Shown here one piece after another: positions 16,801 to 25,800 of a stretch of DNA of 49,036 nucleotides. Both the position numbers and the translations under genes were made by a program. Below the pieces are notes generated by a model that was not told the DNA's origin, searched no databases, and was given only the letters and a program-made list of their open reading frames with translations. The stretch spans positions 64,685 through 113,720 of the forward strand of contig JABSSL010000044.1 of the NCBI GenBank assembly GCA_013214355.1, written 5' to 3'. How positions within the stretch are numbered: the first letter of the stretch is position 1; each line of letters begins with the position of its first letter. The DNA is from Saprospiraceae bacterium. Its GTDB lineage: Bacteria; Bacteroidota; Bacteroidia; Chitinophagales; Saprospiraceae.

Positions 16801-19800
16801 TTAAAATTTACCTGGAAGGCAATTATTTCTGTACAGGAACAATTGTGCTGACCGATAATATCCCTCCAAGCATTACTTGTCCTACTACTACCGCTGACTT
16901 TATCTGTACAGATATAGAGGCTTTACGCGGTAGCTTGGACATCACTGGAGAACCCTTGATCGCGGATAATTGTGATGGAGCGACCTACAGTTGGTATGAA
17001 GAGACTATTTATGGCTCAGATGAAACTTGTGATCCCGTTAAGCTGAAAAGAGTATTTACGGTGACGGATGGCGCTGGTTTAACAGATGAATGTACCCAGT
17101 ACATCACTATTCGAAAGCCTACATTGGATGAGGTAGTTGGTCCAGACGAGGTGATTGAGTTGAGTTGTGATGCGGCCTTAGAGTTAGACGATGAGGGACA
17201 TCCTGCTCCTAGTACGACGGGAGGCTATCCTTATGTGCCGGGCTATTTCGATGACTACAAACTAGCACAAACCTTCTGTAACCTGGCGGCCACTTACCGA
17301 GATTCAGATGAGATCGAAGTATGTGGTGATAGCTACAAGTTCACTAGAACCTGGACGGTGTTGGATTGGTGTGAAGTAGGCCGTGCTTTGACTTTTACAC
17401 AGCTCATTAAAGTAGGCGATTTCATAGCCCCAGAGGTAGCCGCACCGACGGTAGATTACGATTGGGATGGCGTGGATGATATCTTAACCTACTCCACCGG
17501 ACCTTTCAACTGCACGGCATCTTTTGAAGTACCTCTTCCAGTCGTTAGTGATAACTGCTCAGATTGGTCGGTGACTACTGAAATCTTAGCAGAAGGTTTA
17601 ACCCCTATTTTCACTATTGAAGCCGGAGCAAATAGGGTGATGAGTGGTGTGCCTGTTGGTTGTCATGCGTTCCGGTATTGGGTGACAGATGGTTGTGGAA
17701 ACCAAACGGATATTACAGTTCCGTTCATCGTAGAGGATCAAGTGGCCCCAACGGCTATCTGTAATGAAGATCTCAATATCACGGTAGATAACCAGGGCTA
17801 TGCCCGAGTACGTGCAGAAGATATTGATGAAGGTTCCTGGGATAACTGTGGACCAGTGCGAATAGAGGTACGAAGAATGGTTAATACGGATCAAGAGTGT
17901 AGTCCCATTAGTTCTGATTTCACAGAATGGGGGGATTATGTGGATTTTAGTTGCTGTGATATAGGTACACCGGTACGGATAGAACTCCGAGTATGGGATG
18001 ATGCCAATGGAGACGGTATTTGGGGGAATGAAGTGACGGTTCAAACTTGTGATGGCCAAACCAAGCAGTTGAAGGACAACAGCAATATATGTTGGTTAGA
18101 GGTAACGGTAGAAGATAAGCAAGCTCCCTATTGTATAGCACCGCATGCCCAATCGGTAAGTTGTGCGGATCTACCTTACGATTTTGATCCTAATGAAATA
18201 GAATTATTGGAGGATCTCTTCGGACAAGCAGATTTTGCTGATAACTGCCTAGGCGTAGAAGTTGTAGAAAATGCCCCAGTAGTAACCATGGATGATTGCG
18301 GTACGGGGACAATCCTACGCTCCTTTACGGCTACGGATGCTGGTGGACTGACGTCTGGAACTTGCCAGCAATTGATCACGATTACAGAAGTGCACAACTA
18401 CGAGATTCGCTTCCCAGCGGATAGCGAAGCTGACTGTGGTATAGCTGATCCTGATACGATCTCTTTCAATGAGATTGGATGTGACCTATTGGCCATAAGT
18501 GCAGAAGACGAGTTCTTCTCTGCTTCTAGTGACGAATGCTACAAAATCTTCCGTACGTATCGCGTAATCAACTGGTGCGAGTATGACGGAGAAGCACCTC
18601 CAGTAGTAGTTAGCCGCGACGAAGACTGTGACGGTAAGCCTGGTGACGAGGCAGTTTGGGTACTACGTAGACCAAATGATGCTGTATACTTTGACCGAGA
18701 TAATAATGAAAGCAATACTAATCCTGCTGCCGGTGAAAAAGGAGCAAGCTGTGATGGTATTTCTAACCCAACAGGTTACTGGATAGATAGCTACATTGAC
18801 GAGCAAGCAGACAGAGATCCAATTACGGGGCAAGATGATACTGGAGGAAACAATGACAACATCCGTAACATCGACTCTAGAGGATACTGGCAGTACACTC
18901 AAGTGATCAAGATATATGATTCCGTAGATCCTGTGATTACAGTGGAAGCTTACGAAGACTTTGAATCGCTTGATGGGGTAAACTGTGATGCTCCAGTTAC
19001 CATCAATTTCACTATTGAAGACGAATGTACAAAAGAAGAAGGACTAGAATACGTATGGCTAGATGCCTCGATCGTTGATGCAGATGGTGATGGAAACTTC
19101 ACGCAGGCAGAATTTGTAGCCGACGCAGATATGACTTCCAGCGTAAGTGGAGAAGCTCCTAACTATACCTTCAGTGCGGAATTGCCAGAAGGACTACATG
19201 CTCTATTGATTAAAGGATCCGATGGTTGTGGTAATGCAGTGATAGACTTGATCACTTTTACAGTAGTGGATGCCAAGGCTCCTTCTCCAATATGTATCAA
19301 TGGTTTGGCCGTAGAATTGATGCCAACAGAACCAGGTACAGATGCTGATGGTGACGGTGACGAAGACGCTGCTGCCATGGCGATCTGGGCGAATGATTTT
19401 GTCACTAGCCCAATCTACGATTGCAATGGACAAGGACCTGAAGCCGATAATAACGGCAACCTACTGGTAACCAGCTACTCGATCAATCTGATCGATGAAG
19501 AAGCTGATCGTGATCAGACTGGCTTGATCCTAACCTGTGATAGTGAAGAAACGACAATAGTACAAATCCATGCGTGGGATGAGGCAGGTAATCACGACTT
19601 CTGTGAAACCTTCGTCCTTGTCCAAGACTTAATGAACCGCTGTGGCAATGGTGCTGGAGCAATCGCAGGTGTGGTTGAAACAGCAGAAAGCATGGAGAGT
19701 ATAGCCGATGTGCAAGTCCGGATTAGTGGAGCGATGAACGAAAGCATGCTTACCTTGGATGATGGAGCCTACCATTTTACCAATATTCCAATGGCTAGCG

Positions 19801-20870
19801 ATGTGTCTATCTATCCTTGGAAGGATATTGACCCGCTTAACGGAGTATCTACTTTTGACTTGATCCTAATCAGTCAGCACATTCTTGGAGAAGGACAATT
19901 GGATTCTCCTTGGAAGTTGCTGGCGGCAGATGCCAACAACAATGGCTCCATTACCACAGTTGATGTAATCACGATTCGCAGGTTGATCTTGGGTATGGAG
20001 GATAACTTCCCGGAAAATACCAGTTGGCGGTTTTTTGAAGAGACTCAAGAATTCTCTGACCCCACGGACCCATGGTCGGCTTTTCTTCGGGAAGTAGCAT
20101 CCATCAATGATGTCGAAGAGAATATGCAAGTCAATTTCAAGGGCATCAAGATTGGTGATGTGAATGAAAGTGCTCAGCCCAATTCCTTGTTTAGTATTGA
20201 TGAGCGAACTCAGGGAGCCTTTGCCTTAACGGTAGAGGATATGCAACTACAGGCGGGACAGACCTATCGGGTAGACTTCAAAGGAAAGGGCATGACCGAA
20301 ATTGCCGGCTATCAAGGGACGCTAAGCTTTGCTCAAGCCATTGAACTAGTCGATATTAATTATGGTGTACTCAAGCAGGGACACTTTGGAACTCGCCATC
20401 TCAGCGATGGGCTGCTCCCAACCTCTTGGAACGGTGACGCTAGTGACCAGGATGTACTGTTTACGCTGGTTCTTCGTGCTAAGTCAAATGTCCAACTGAG
20501 TGAAGCTTTGAGTCTGAGCTCAAGGGTTACTCCTTCTGAGGCTTACAATAAATCAGGAGACAGAATGGACCTTGAAATCAACTTTAGTACAGGTAAAGTG
20601 AAAACTGCAGGCTTTGAGTTGTATCAGAATCAGCCCAATCCATTCCAAGGAGAGACACTGATTCCTTATTTCTTGCCCGAGGCTGCTCCTGTAACACTGA
20701 TGATCAGTGATGTGACTGGTAAAACGCTTAAGGTTATTCGCACGGCTGGCTTACAAGGACGCAATCAGATAGTCCTTCGGAGCGAGGATCTGCAGGCTGC
20801 CAAAGGCATCCTGTATTATACTATAGCTACCGATAAATATACTGCAACAAGGAAGATGATCGTAAAATAG
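10854..20870 (+). CDS. giant T9SS-secreted adhesin 2 with 11 SprB repeats
   Basis: Predicted cell-surface protein of 3338 residues and paralogue of adhesin 1. Residues about 10-28 form a hydrophobic export signal. Eleven SprB-type repeats follow (about 70-930), each with a Trp-Ser/Asn-X-Gly core and a GTYTVTVTD-like end. Then come an SdrD-B-like domain (about 936-1006, VWLDLNEDGVFDENE), an FN3-like part, the Cys-rich Ig/HYR-like region with an EF-hand-like DADGDGNFTQAE loop, a carboxypeptidase-regulatory/dockerin-like unit (about 2936-3050, DANNNGSITTVDV), a cohesin-like domain (about 3121-3246) and a T9SS type A sorting domain (about 3253-3338). From the SdrD-B domain to the stop it matches adhesin 1 almost base for base in length (about 7.2 kb each), so the pair arose by duplication and differs mainly in its SprB arm. 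Repeats 4, 6 and 10 carry proline-rich loop insertions. SprB is a known gliding adhesin in Flavobacterium; that role here is inference. Confidence 0.9.
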   Translation: MNKAAYKTLLLKAIGIFSVSFLIMTMAMNELEQTDLDVLAESNDTAQKIVKKVRNGKVVDCAPSQVTILLNNHQTCHDTEDGSLTAQATGGYGPYTYSWSSGQTTATITGLTAGTYSVTVTNYEGTTSSSETIVAPPALSGTISTLSAVDCNGGDNASLLITASGGTATTSGYTYLWSTTAVTATISGLTAGTYTVTIMDENGCTATQMETVEEPAALAVSIEDAAICYGETHGSLTATTTGGTAAYSYAWSNGGNASTITGLTMGSYTVTVTDGSGCTTTDYYYLFTAAELQATIDLDNTVNCNGGADGQLTANASGGGIVAPPTATPKPQPKCSSCPDENNYTFLWSTGAETPTISGLTAGTYTVTVTDDYGCTITKSETITEPPSFTVSIDDEYVCYGLSDGMLTATTSGGTAAYSYSWNNGGNSATISGLSAGTYTVTVTDGNSCTTTSSGMITEHDELSVIISNQSNVSCFGGDDGSLTAMENTVLPPMAFAKQLFPPTHSYSWSNGGNTATITGLSAGTYTVTISNASGCTATTQATIMEPTALSASIGSQSNVLCNGASTGSAMATVSGGTAAYGYLWSNGGMTATVSGLSAGTYTVTVTDGNSCTTTAVAMITEPTVLGVTASTDSNVSCNGDSDGGVTASASGGTMPYTYEWNTGGTSASISGLSAGTYTVTVTDMLGCTSTDNATITEPSLLALTIMDDQICNSAGDGELVANPSGGTSEYTYLWSTGATSSSISGLSGGTYTLTVTDMNSCTITDTAYVYEATEVTATIIEDVDISCNGEVDGQLTVQGAGGQVAALEGPAALPPGYTYLWSNGATTPTISGLTVGTYSVTVTDEFGCTGTTSGTITEPDSLKATVALTQNASSGSGDDGILTASATGGTTMYTYNWSNGATTAENTGLSSGTYTVTITDQNGCEDIATGSLIRLASLGDHVWLDLNEDGVFDENEPGIPGVTVRLYQCDDGEPGDQVGMTLQTDENGQYLFEGILPGEYCIEVDPSTADEPYAGLEFEFTTFQGVLGETVEMDANGRAFSSSIILSEGENNLSFNVGITFDGCFAPFSLAAVDCTEDGATLTWESINLDEHDGLANHCWKIVVTGAGAQHATFGELGLFLDYLGAGIHASLLEISICADDPALSISPADNIDAYAISYELSSELLQPGTAYWFAVAEICDDMPPLGNTSLWNFQRTFPMTMEDEGPFPTADPDTDYLWDDYEGYFKTKDDQFEVETAGVKPTCPDESEAEEALKTDGCITVTVADGESCWASYWISIDDEQLSLSDSEEGGSGNEFAAGTYTFCGLAADTYTVKVELTDDSCNPPKTFLTQEVEVPNGMDMESPKIIVSDYFAGSLLADNVEGSTAGSAVDLGEMTIPEGSCSMKSYFQVVGIDNCDGQICEGSALTATVSEGPENVDPGTQITIYNLDGEQVDSDGAIFDFQACEWIVEVNWAVGASTVEICLDDAEEGGFSAPACITLSAELQDVVDPNIVAQATSQVIPACNDEVSFLYGFTILDACDNEIDPAAVNITATSEIEGISIAIDEGFTYQEGSYFEVFATISDPAGVLNTEETVIGYFTVDYVDMQSVAYSVNASLSVVKAIAETAPKIIVSGDSFTALACEDGAEVVIGVTVTDDCEAIADELQISGISGLSRTTTLLNGLSGYFEYTGVLEANDYSLTAAYPGADPVTISVVVEQADKEAPVVDLMGNSNFVIPACSSTIDVAWSIQITDDCDEEIDLSRLCIYLGAGGCTSFDLLESVGVGYQPIASSNGMALIELRFPIHSHGGDFPFRVTYEDEDGLLGESEVTIHFEVTPDEVPPVIISPHETIIRELDPCASDTTDIVFSVSAIDNCDGSRPVQVTAPGNVGMSSSSVGDAVQWTITYPAREEPYAINLFTFDGRENVTEQVIWVEVTQGPKPPQNLSCNTNLTALLDENCSYLISPDLALEGTFGCLRPEDILIDVDNSGGPTAYGSGEHEFKIYLEGNYFCTGTIVLTDNIPPSITCPTTTADFICTDIEALRGSLDITGEPLIADNCDGATYSWYEETIYGSDETCDPVKLKRVFTVTDGAGLTDECTQYITIRKPTLDEVVGPDEVIELSCDAALELDDEGHPAPSTTGGYPYVPGYFDDYKLAQTFCNLAATYRDSDEIEVCGDSYKFTRTWTVLDWCEVGRALTFTQLIKVGDFIAPEVAAPTVDYDWDGVDDILTYSTGPFNCTASFEVPLPVVSDNCSDWSVTTEILAEGLTPIFTIEAGANRVMSGVPVGCHAFRYWVTDGCGNQTDITVPFIVEDQVAPTAICNEDLNITVDNQGYARVRAEDIDEGSWDNCGPVRIEVRRMVNTDQECSPISSDFTEWGDYVDFSCCDIGTPVRIELRVWDDANGDGIWGNEVTVQTCDGQTKQLKDNSNICWLEVTVEDKQAPYCIAPHAQSVSCADLPYDFDPNEIELLEDLFGQADFADNCLGVEVVENAPVVTMDDCGTGTILRSFTATDAGGLTSGTCQQLITITEVHNYEIRFPADSEADCGIADPDTISFNEIGCDLLAISAEDEFFSASSDECYKIFRTYRVINWCEYDGEAPPVVVSRDEDCDGKPGDEAVWVLRRPNDAVYFDRDNNESNTNPAAGEKGASCDGISNPTGYWIDSYIDEQADRDPITGQDDTGGNNDNIRNIDSRGYWQYTQVIKIYDSVDPVITVEAYEDFESLDGVNCDAPVTINFTIEDECTKEEGLEYVWLDASIVDADGDGNFTQAEFVADADMTSSVSGEAPNYTFSAELPEGLHALLIKGSDGCGNAVIDLITFTVVDAKAPSPICINGLAVELMPTEPGTDADGDGDEDAAAMAIWANDFVTSPIYDCNGQGPEADNNGNLLVTSYSINLIDEEADRDQTGLILTCDSEETTIVQIHAWDEAGNHDFCETFVLVQDLMNRCGNGAGAIAGVVETAESMESIADVQVRISGAMNESMLTLDDGAYHFTNIPMASDVSIYPWKDIDPLNGVSTFDLILISQHILGEGQLDSPWKLLAADANNNGSITTVDVITIRRLILGMEDNFPENTSWRFFEETQEFSDPTDPWSAFLREVASINDVEENMQVNFKGIKIGDVNESAQPNSLFSIDERTQGAFALTVEDMQLQAGQTYRVDFKGKGMTEIAGYQGTLSFAQAIELVDINYGVLKQGHFGTRHLSDGLLPTSWNGDASDQDVLFTLVLRAKSNVQLSEALSLSSRVTPSEAYNKSGDRMDLEINFSTGKVKTAGFELYQNQPNPFQGETLIPYFLPEAAPVTLMISDVTGKTLKVIRTAGLQGRNQIVLRSEDLQAAKGILYYTIATDKYTATRKMIVK
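18360..18686 (+). repeat. near-identical tract shared with adhesin 1 (copy in adhesin 2)
   Basis: Partner of 7944-8270, with the perfect block at 18402-18469. Codons inside the tract look like those of adhesin 1 (CGT, TTC, CTA), whereas the flanks use the more mixed codons of adhesin 2. This points to adhesin 1 as the donor (inference). Confidence 0.75.
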
Positions 20871-20921
20871 AGCTTAGCTAAAGCTCATTATATCTCTTTT
20901 TGCTAAGACGAAAGTTTTTAG

Positions 20922-20954
20922 AGGGCCTCCACCACAGGTGGATGGCCCTTTTTT
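20922..20954 (+). terminator. intrinsic terminator after adhesin 2
   Basis: AGGGCC-T-CCACC (20922-20933) pairs with GGTGG-AT-GGCCCT (20937-20949), leaving an ACA loop and a small internal bulge, followed by six T. It ends the adhesin 2 transcript before the third leader block. Confidence 0.88.
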
Positions 20955-21073
20955 AACAGTTAACGGGATTTAAAGGGGTAGATGATGGGCTAGTTTTTGT
21001 AAAATTAAATAGGGTGTAATTACTTAATTATAAGTGTTTTATGTGTTTTTTGAGGTAGTTAGGGCGTGAAAGA

Positions 21074-21132
21074 GGGGGAAACAGAATCCTGTATTTTGTC
21101 ATTGTTATTGAACCAGAAACCTAGTAAATTTA
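21074..21132 (+). promoter_or_regulatory. conserved promoter/leader block, copy 3 (orphan)
   Basis: GGGGGAAACAGAATCCTGTA (21074-21093) then TTTTGTCATTG closely matches copy 1. TAAATTTA (21125-21132), a degenerate -7 box, lies 51 bases from the start, as in the other copies. The 20-30 bases just upstream (GTGTTTTTTGAGGTAG) also match copy 1 (GTGTTTTTTAAGGTAAG). No adhesin gene follows. Confidence 0.55.
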
Positions 21133-21229
21133 TATAAAGGTTATTTCAATATTGATCAGCAAAAATAATGTCCCCCTAATTGAAGTAATCTTAACTAAGA
21201 TTATGAATCTCTAAAAGACGACCTACAAC

Positions 21230-21352
21230 ATGAAACAGATTTACCCCCTAACTGCTGTGTCTGGGTTCCCTATGTCCAGTACCGACCTCAGCATATCTTT
21301 CCCGATTATCATAATAGATACGGACGTGCCCCATTCGCGGATACCCACCTAA
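21230..21352 (+). CDS. short leader ORF, copy 3 (orphan)
   Basis: A 40-codon frame beginning MKQIYPLTAVSGFPM, preceded by AAAGACGACCTACAACATGAAACA like the other two leader ORFs. Its end (SFPIIIIDTDVP) resembles copy 1 (LFLPTIVIDTSLG), which hints at selection on a peptide or a shared ancestral reading frame. No large gene follows before the terminator at 22091. Peptide expression is unproven. Confidence 0.4.
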   Translation: MKQIYPLTAVSGFPMSSTDLSISFPIIIIDTDVPHSRIPT

Positions 21353-22056
21353 GGCAACACTCAAAGAAGCTACTTCCTTGATTCCCAAATGTTGTATCTG
21401 GATACCTCCCAAAAACCGATTCCAAAACCACAAACACCGAGGTATTCAGCCACTCAAAAGGAGATATTACTCCATTCCATGAACTATCAACTACTAAATG
21501 CAATGCTAAAATTGTATTGCTTTTTTTAGCCATAGGGATGAGTAAGAAACGCCGACTGTTTTATTAATCTCCAGGACAAGGAATATCCTCTTGTCGTACA
21601 GACGAGAGAAGCATACAAATCACTAGTTATAACAACCTGTTCCACGAATCTTTTTTATAAAAATACGGCTCCGGACTTTGTCCCTGACAACTGTCTTCTG
21701 CAGTATTATTAAACCCTAGGTATATAATACCAACTAGTGACGAGTAAGCTAAATTTTTAATTTTTCTACATTGAGAAAGGCTGCTGCAATACCAAACCAC
21801 ACCTCCTGACGGTAAAATCGTCATCCCAAACCGTGTGGCGGCCTTAGAGTAGTACTAGTGCTGCTAATTAGGTAATTGAGAGCTGGGAACTACTATGTGA
21901 CCAATTAGAAATGCTAGACGTTGTTGCGTGTGGGAGGAATATAAAATAGTGGTCCTCCCCACCGCACAACCTTGTAAACTGAAACGGAAAGACGACCATA
22001 CGATAGGCAAAAGAACGAAACAACTTCAGATGGCAATTTGGATTGAATAAATGGAG
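21353..22056 (+). other. transcribed-looking region without a large ORF
   Basis: This ~700-base stretch lies between the third leader ORF and a strong terminator, so it is probably transcribed on the plus strand. I see only short frames, for example 16 codons from 21478. Several minus-strand frames of about 60-75 codons exist but overlap each other and have no recognisable features. An imperfect inverted repeat spans about 21924-21972 (GTTGCGTGTGGGAGGA against TCCTCCCCACCGCACAAC). It could be the 5' remnant of a lost third adhesin or a non-coding RNA; I cannot decide. Confidence 0.4.
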
Positions 22057-22091
22057 ACAGGGTTTGTACTGAGTACAACCCTGTTTTTTTT
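22057..22091 (+). terminator. strong intrinsic terminator of the orphan unit
   Basis: ACAGGGTT-T-GTAC (22057-22069) pairs with GTAC-AACCCTGT (22073-22084) around a TGA loop with one bulged T, followed by an eight-base T run. It lies on the plus strand, so it would stop transcription coming from the orphan leader at 21074-21352. Confidence 0.9.
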
Positions 22092-22102
22092 GTGGAGTAC
22101 CT

Positions 22103-22152
22103 ATTGACTTTGGGGAGTGTCCAAAACAGTGAACATACTCCCCAAAATCAAT
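22103..22152. terminator. inverted repeat, possible bidirectional terminator
   Basis: ATTGACTTTGGGGAGT (22103-22118) pairs with ACTCCCCAAAATCAAT (22137-22152) at 15 of 16 positions. It lies between the plus-strand terminator and the stop of the minus-strand barrel gene. No T run follows in the minus direction, so it may act as a 3' stabilising hairpin or a factor-dependent terminator. Confidence 0.5.
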
Positions 22153-22186
22153 TGTATGTTTAGTGATCGTTAAATATAAACTAACC

Positions 22187-22759
22187 CTACCAGGATAGTC
22201 CGAATCTAAACTCTACCTGTGCGAAAGGAGTACTAAAATCACCGTTCTCAAACCCAGGAAGCTCAGCATCAGCGATGATTCGATACCCACCATCCAAACC
22301 AACGTGGAACCAAGTAAAGACATTCATCTCGACACCAACTGATGGTTGAAATACAAATACACGGTCTCTTTCTCCATCTTCCATTCGGATTCTACCTCGA
22401 CCCGTCACGATATTAATACGAGGGTGTATGACATTGCGGGAATTGGGTTTGATGGCTACGAGGAATCCACCAGTCCTCATATCAAAGCGAGTTTCGTTCT
22501 CTCCAATGATAATATCTTCTTGAGTTTCTAGATGACTATAGCCTAATACGACAGTTCGACCAAATTCTAGCCCAATATATCCGCCACGGGAGAATTTCCA
22601 ATCATTATCAAAGGAACTGTAGTTTAGTGTGGTGCCTCCCCAAATTCCGGAGAAGAAGGCATCTTGAGAGTTGAATAAGGTTTCTTGTCTTTGGCCAAAT
22701 ACAGATAGAGTAGTGAGTAGGGCAATAGCTAGTGAGAAGCATCGGGTTTTCATCTTCAT
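22187..22759 (-). CDS. small outer-membrane beta-barrel protein
   Basis: A 190-residue protein with a signal peptide (MKMKTRCFSLAIALLTTLSVFGQ). The mature part alternates hydrophobic and polar residues in short strands rich in Gly and aromatics, and ends FRFGLSW, with a C-terminal aromatic as in many outer-membrane barrels. The length fits an eight-stranded OmpA/OmpW-like barrel. It lies 130 bases after the CHAT protease gene on the same strand, so it may be the last gene of the sigma-TPR-CHAT operon or have its own promoter. The substrate is unknown. Barrel assignment is from pattern, not a family match. Confidence 0.75.
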   Translation of the reverse strand: MKMKTRCFSLAIALLTTLSVFGQRQETLFNSQDAFFSGIWGGTTLNYSSFDNDWKFSRGGYIGLEFGRTVVLGYSHLETQEDIIIGENETRFDMRTGGFLVAIKPNSRNVIHPRINIVTGRGRIRMEDGERDRVFVFQPSVGVEMNVFTWFHVGLDGGYRIIADAELPGFENGDFSTPFAQVEFRFGLSW

Positions 22760-22889
22760 ATGTTTTGAGTGTTAAGCAATGGGCATCATTGGCTACTGGG
22801 GTAAAAATGATGCATTTTTCACTTAGAGGATGAAAAAAATCGACGAAGCCCCCCATTTCTTAACTATACTTAACGCGAAAAGAGTTTCC

Positions 22890-25800
22890 TTAACGAAGGT
22901 TTAAGGCTTTTCTCCGGAATAGCAGGAAAAATAATAGACCGACGGCCGCTGATACCCAGAGCCACCAGAATTTAAATCCTCTAGTAGGGTGGATGACCCC
23001 ATCTTGCCCCATATGAATCATTCCCCCCCAATAAAAGGGATGCTGGAGCTCTTCCGGTTGCTTTTGAAGGAATGCAATTTTGGCGAGTCTCAGTGCTTCA
23101 CTTTTGCGATGCCCCTTTTGTAAGTTGTCTACAAAAGCAGCCGTAATCTGCGTGTTTATCTTTTCATCGACCTTCCAGAGCGATAAGGCCGTACTTTGAC
23201 ATCCGGCGAATTGCAAACTATAGGCTAGAGAGATCATTCCTTCTCCTGCCTGCAAACTCCCAATTCCGCTTTCACAAGCACTGAGTATGGCAAGGTCAGC
23301 CTCCAACTGTAGCCCAAAAAGTTCATAGGCATGCAGATACCCATCCTCTATTTGCTCCCCTAGCTCTTTAGCCAGAATCAACTTGGAGCGCAAAGGATCT
23401 GACGCGTCGGCAATCGCATGCGTGCTGAAATAAAGCACATTAGCCGCCGGTAATTCCTGAACCACATTGCTTTCCTTCGCTTCTATCCCTTCATAAATCT
23501 GGAATCCACTTTTATTCTTTAATTGCTTCGCTAGCTTTAGGCTCCAGGGCTGGCGAATGGTTTTCATGTAGTCTTCATCAAGTGCACTCAAACTATCGAG
23601 TTGTTCTTGATAATTCTGTTTTATTTCTGGTTCAAATCCAGGCGCTACCAAAACGATCGGCCCTTTGCGGGCGGGAGCAGCGTTTTTAAACAATACATTG
23701 ATGGATAACGCATAGGATATGTGATAGTCGAAAATCAAGTATTGTTGATCCTCTCCTTGGGGTTTTAAGGCTTCGAAATTGAGATAGAAGAGCCTGCCAC
23801 TGGGAATGAGATAGATATGATTTCCCGAAAAATCCGCTTCGAGCGGCGCCCAAAGTAATTGATACAGGGCATTGCTGAGTTCAGCCGTCGCATCCTGATC
23901 CCGATTGGTGATTGCTTTTTTCCAACCATTAACTTTCTCATCAATCGTTGCACTGCGACCTAAGTGATGTAGCTGACTCTCTTTTGCAGTAATTACTAGC
24001 GCATAATAGGCAGTATCATCCTGCATGTATTCGATGATATTTTGTTTGGAAGAAAGCTGTGCTTGGACTTCCGCTAAGGCTGGGATCTGTTTATTGAACT
24101 TAAGGCGATAATAATCTGGATACTGCTCTTGTAAAGTATCCAAATATCTATCCAAAGATTGCTCGTGATTAAATAGCTCCAGTCGTAGCTGTTGCGAATC
24201 CGGGTATTCCAGCACTTGCTCACTGAAGGCAGTTACTTGGTCCTTTAGCTCGAATTCTCTTTGTAAGATAGCGTCTGGAACCCCTTGGTAGCGCTGAATC
24301 TTATTGTCCTGAATATCTCGCAAAAGGCAGGTACGCCCATGTTCGGAGAATTGGTAGACAGCAGCTAAATGTTTAGGATCTTGGGTGGCCAGATAAAGCT
24401 GCTGATAAATTCCAATATTGCGCTGATATACCTTGGCATTGTCTTTAATTAGAATGCTTTTGGTGTAAGGATCAGTAAATTGCTTTCTAAACTTCTCCGA
24501 TACTTCCAAGTACAGCTGAGCATAGGCTTCAAATTGCTGCAGTACCTTGGTCTCCTTTTTGTCTTGATACTTCTTATACAAAAAATCAATGTAGTGATTG
24601 AGCAGGAGGAGGGTGTTGGGGGTCCAAGGAAATGCGCTTTCATCCAATTGATCAATACCATCGAGCCTAACGCTTCCTAAGGCACTTTCGAAGGATTGGC
24701 CCGCCTCCTCCCAGCGCTCCTCTTCCATCAATAGCAGACCTTCCATGGCCAAATTGAGCGCATATTCTGAAGTACCTTGCAACTGGAGGGCTTCGTAGAT
24801 GAAATTAGATTGCTGTAGATATTGGCGACTCTCTGCAAGCTCTCCCAGATGATATAAGATGTCGGCATAACTGAAATAGTGTGTCGCCAAACCATAATCC
24901 TGTTCGGGTAAGGACTGAGGTAGGATTTTATGGGATAACTGGATGTAGTATAAAGCAGAGTCTAATTGCGCTAAGCTTTTGTAAGCCAAGGCCGTGTTTT
25001 CATAGTTATAGCCTTCCAAAAGACTGGCTGGCGGATAATTCGCCTGGATTCGCTTCAAGCCCTCCTTTAAATAACGGAGTGTCTCTTGGTAGTTTCCACC
25101 TTCTTCGTGTGCAATACCTAAGACTTCAAAGGGCCCGATGAGAGAGTAATGCATGGGAGCATAGAGCTCTTTCCGAATGGCAATACAGGCTTCCAAGTAA
25201 TCTTTACAACGCCCATAGTCTCCTAAAAAATAGTGATAAATCCCTAAGGCGTAATAGGCACTGGAAATTCCTGCCTGATTCTTTAAAAGTCGATTGATCT
25301 GCAAAGATCTTTCACTGCAGTGTATGGCTTCTCGATAGTTTCCCTCAGCCCGATAGATACTAGATAGATTGTTGAGACTGCGGGCTAAGTCGGAGGAGAC
25401 CGGGCCTAGTTCTTTCTCTGAGAGGGCAATGGATTTAAGGTAAAAAGTTTTGGCTTCTGACAAACGATTGGCTCTTTGGTAGCACACCGCTAATCCATTG
25501 TATATGCTAGCAAAGGCTATGCTCGTGCTATCCACAGATTGCTGTAGGAGTGGGTACGCTTTTTCAGCGTAGTAAAGAGAAGAATCGTAGTTCGTTAGTT
25601 TTTCAAAAGTGAGGGCGGTGTGAAAGAGGGCGTAGGCATATACTTCTGGGGAAGTGGGTAGATTTTTACTCAATTCAACAACTTTACGTTGTGCCTGGAT
25701 GGCCTGCTCTAGTTGGGAGTTTTGGATGTAAAAGTTTCCGTTGCTGGTCCAAAACTGACAAAGGCCTAAAAGATCTGAAGCCTCGGCACCTGCTAAATAT

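Noticed and set aside
21248-21824. Several 60-75 codon minus-strand frames in the orphan leader region
   Set aside because: They overlap each other and the plus-strand leader, carry no domain, and run against the direction of the conserved promoter and terminator.
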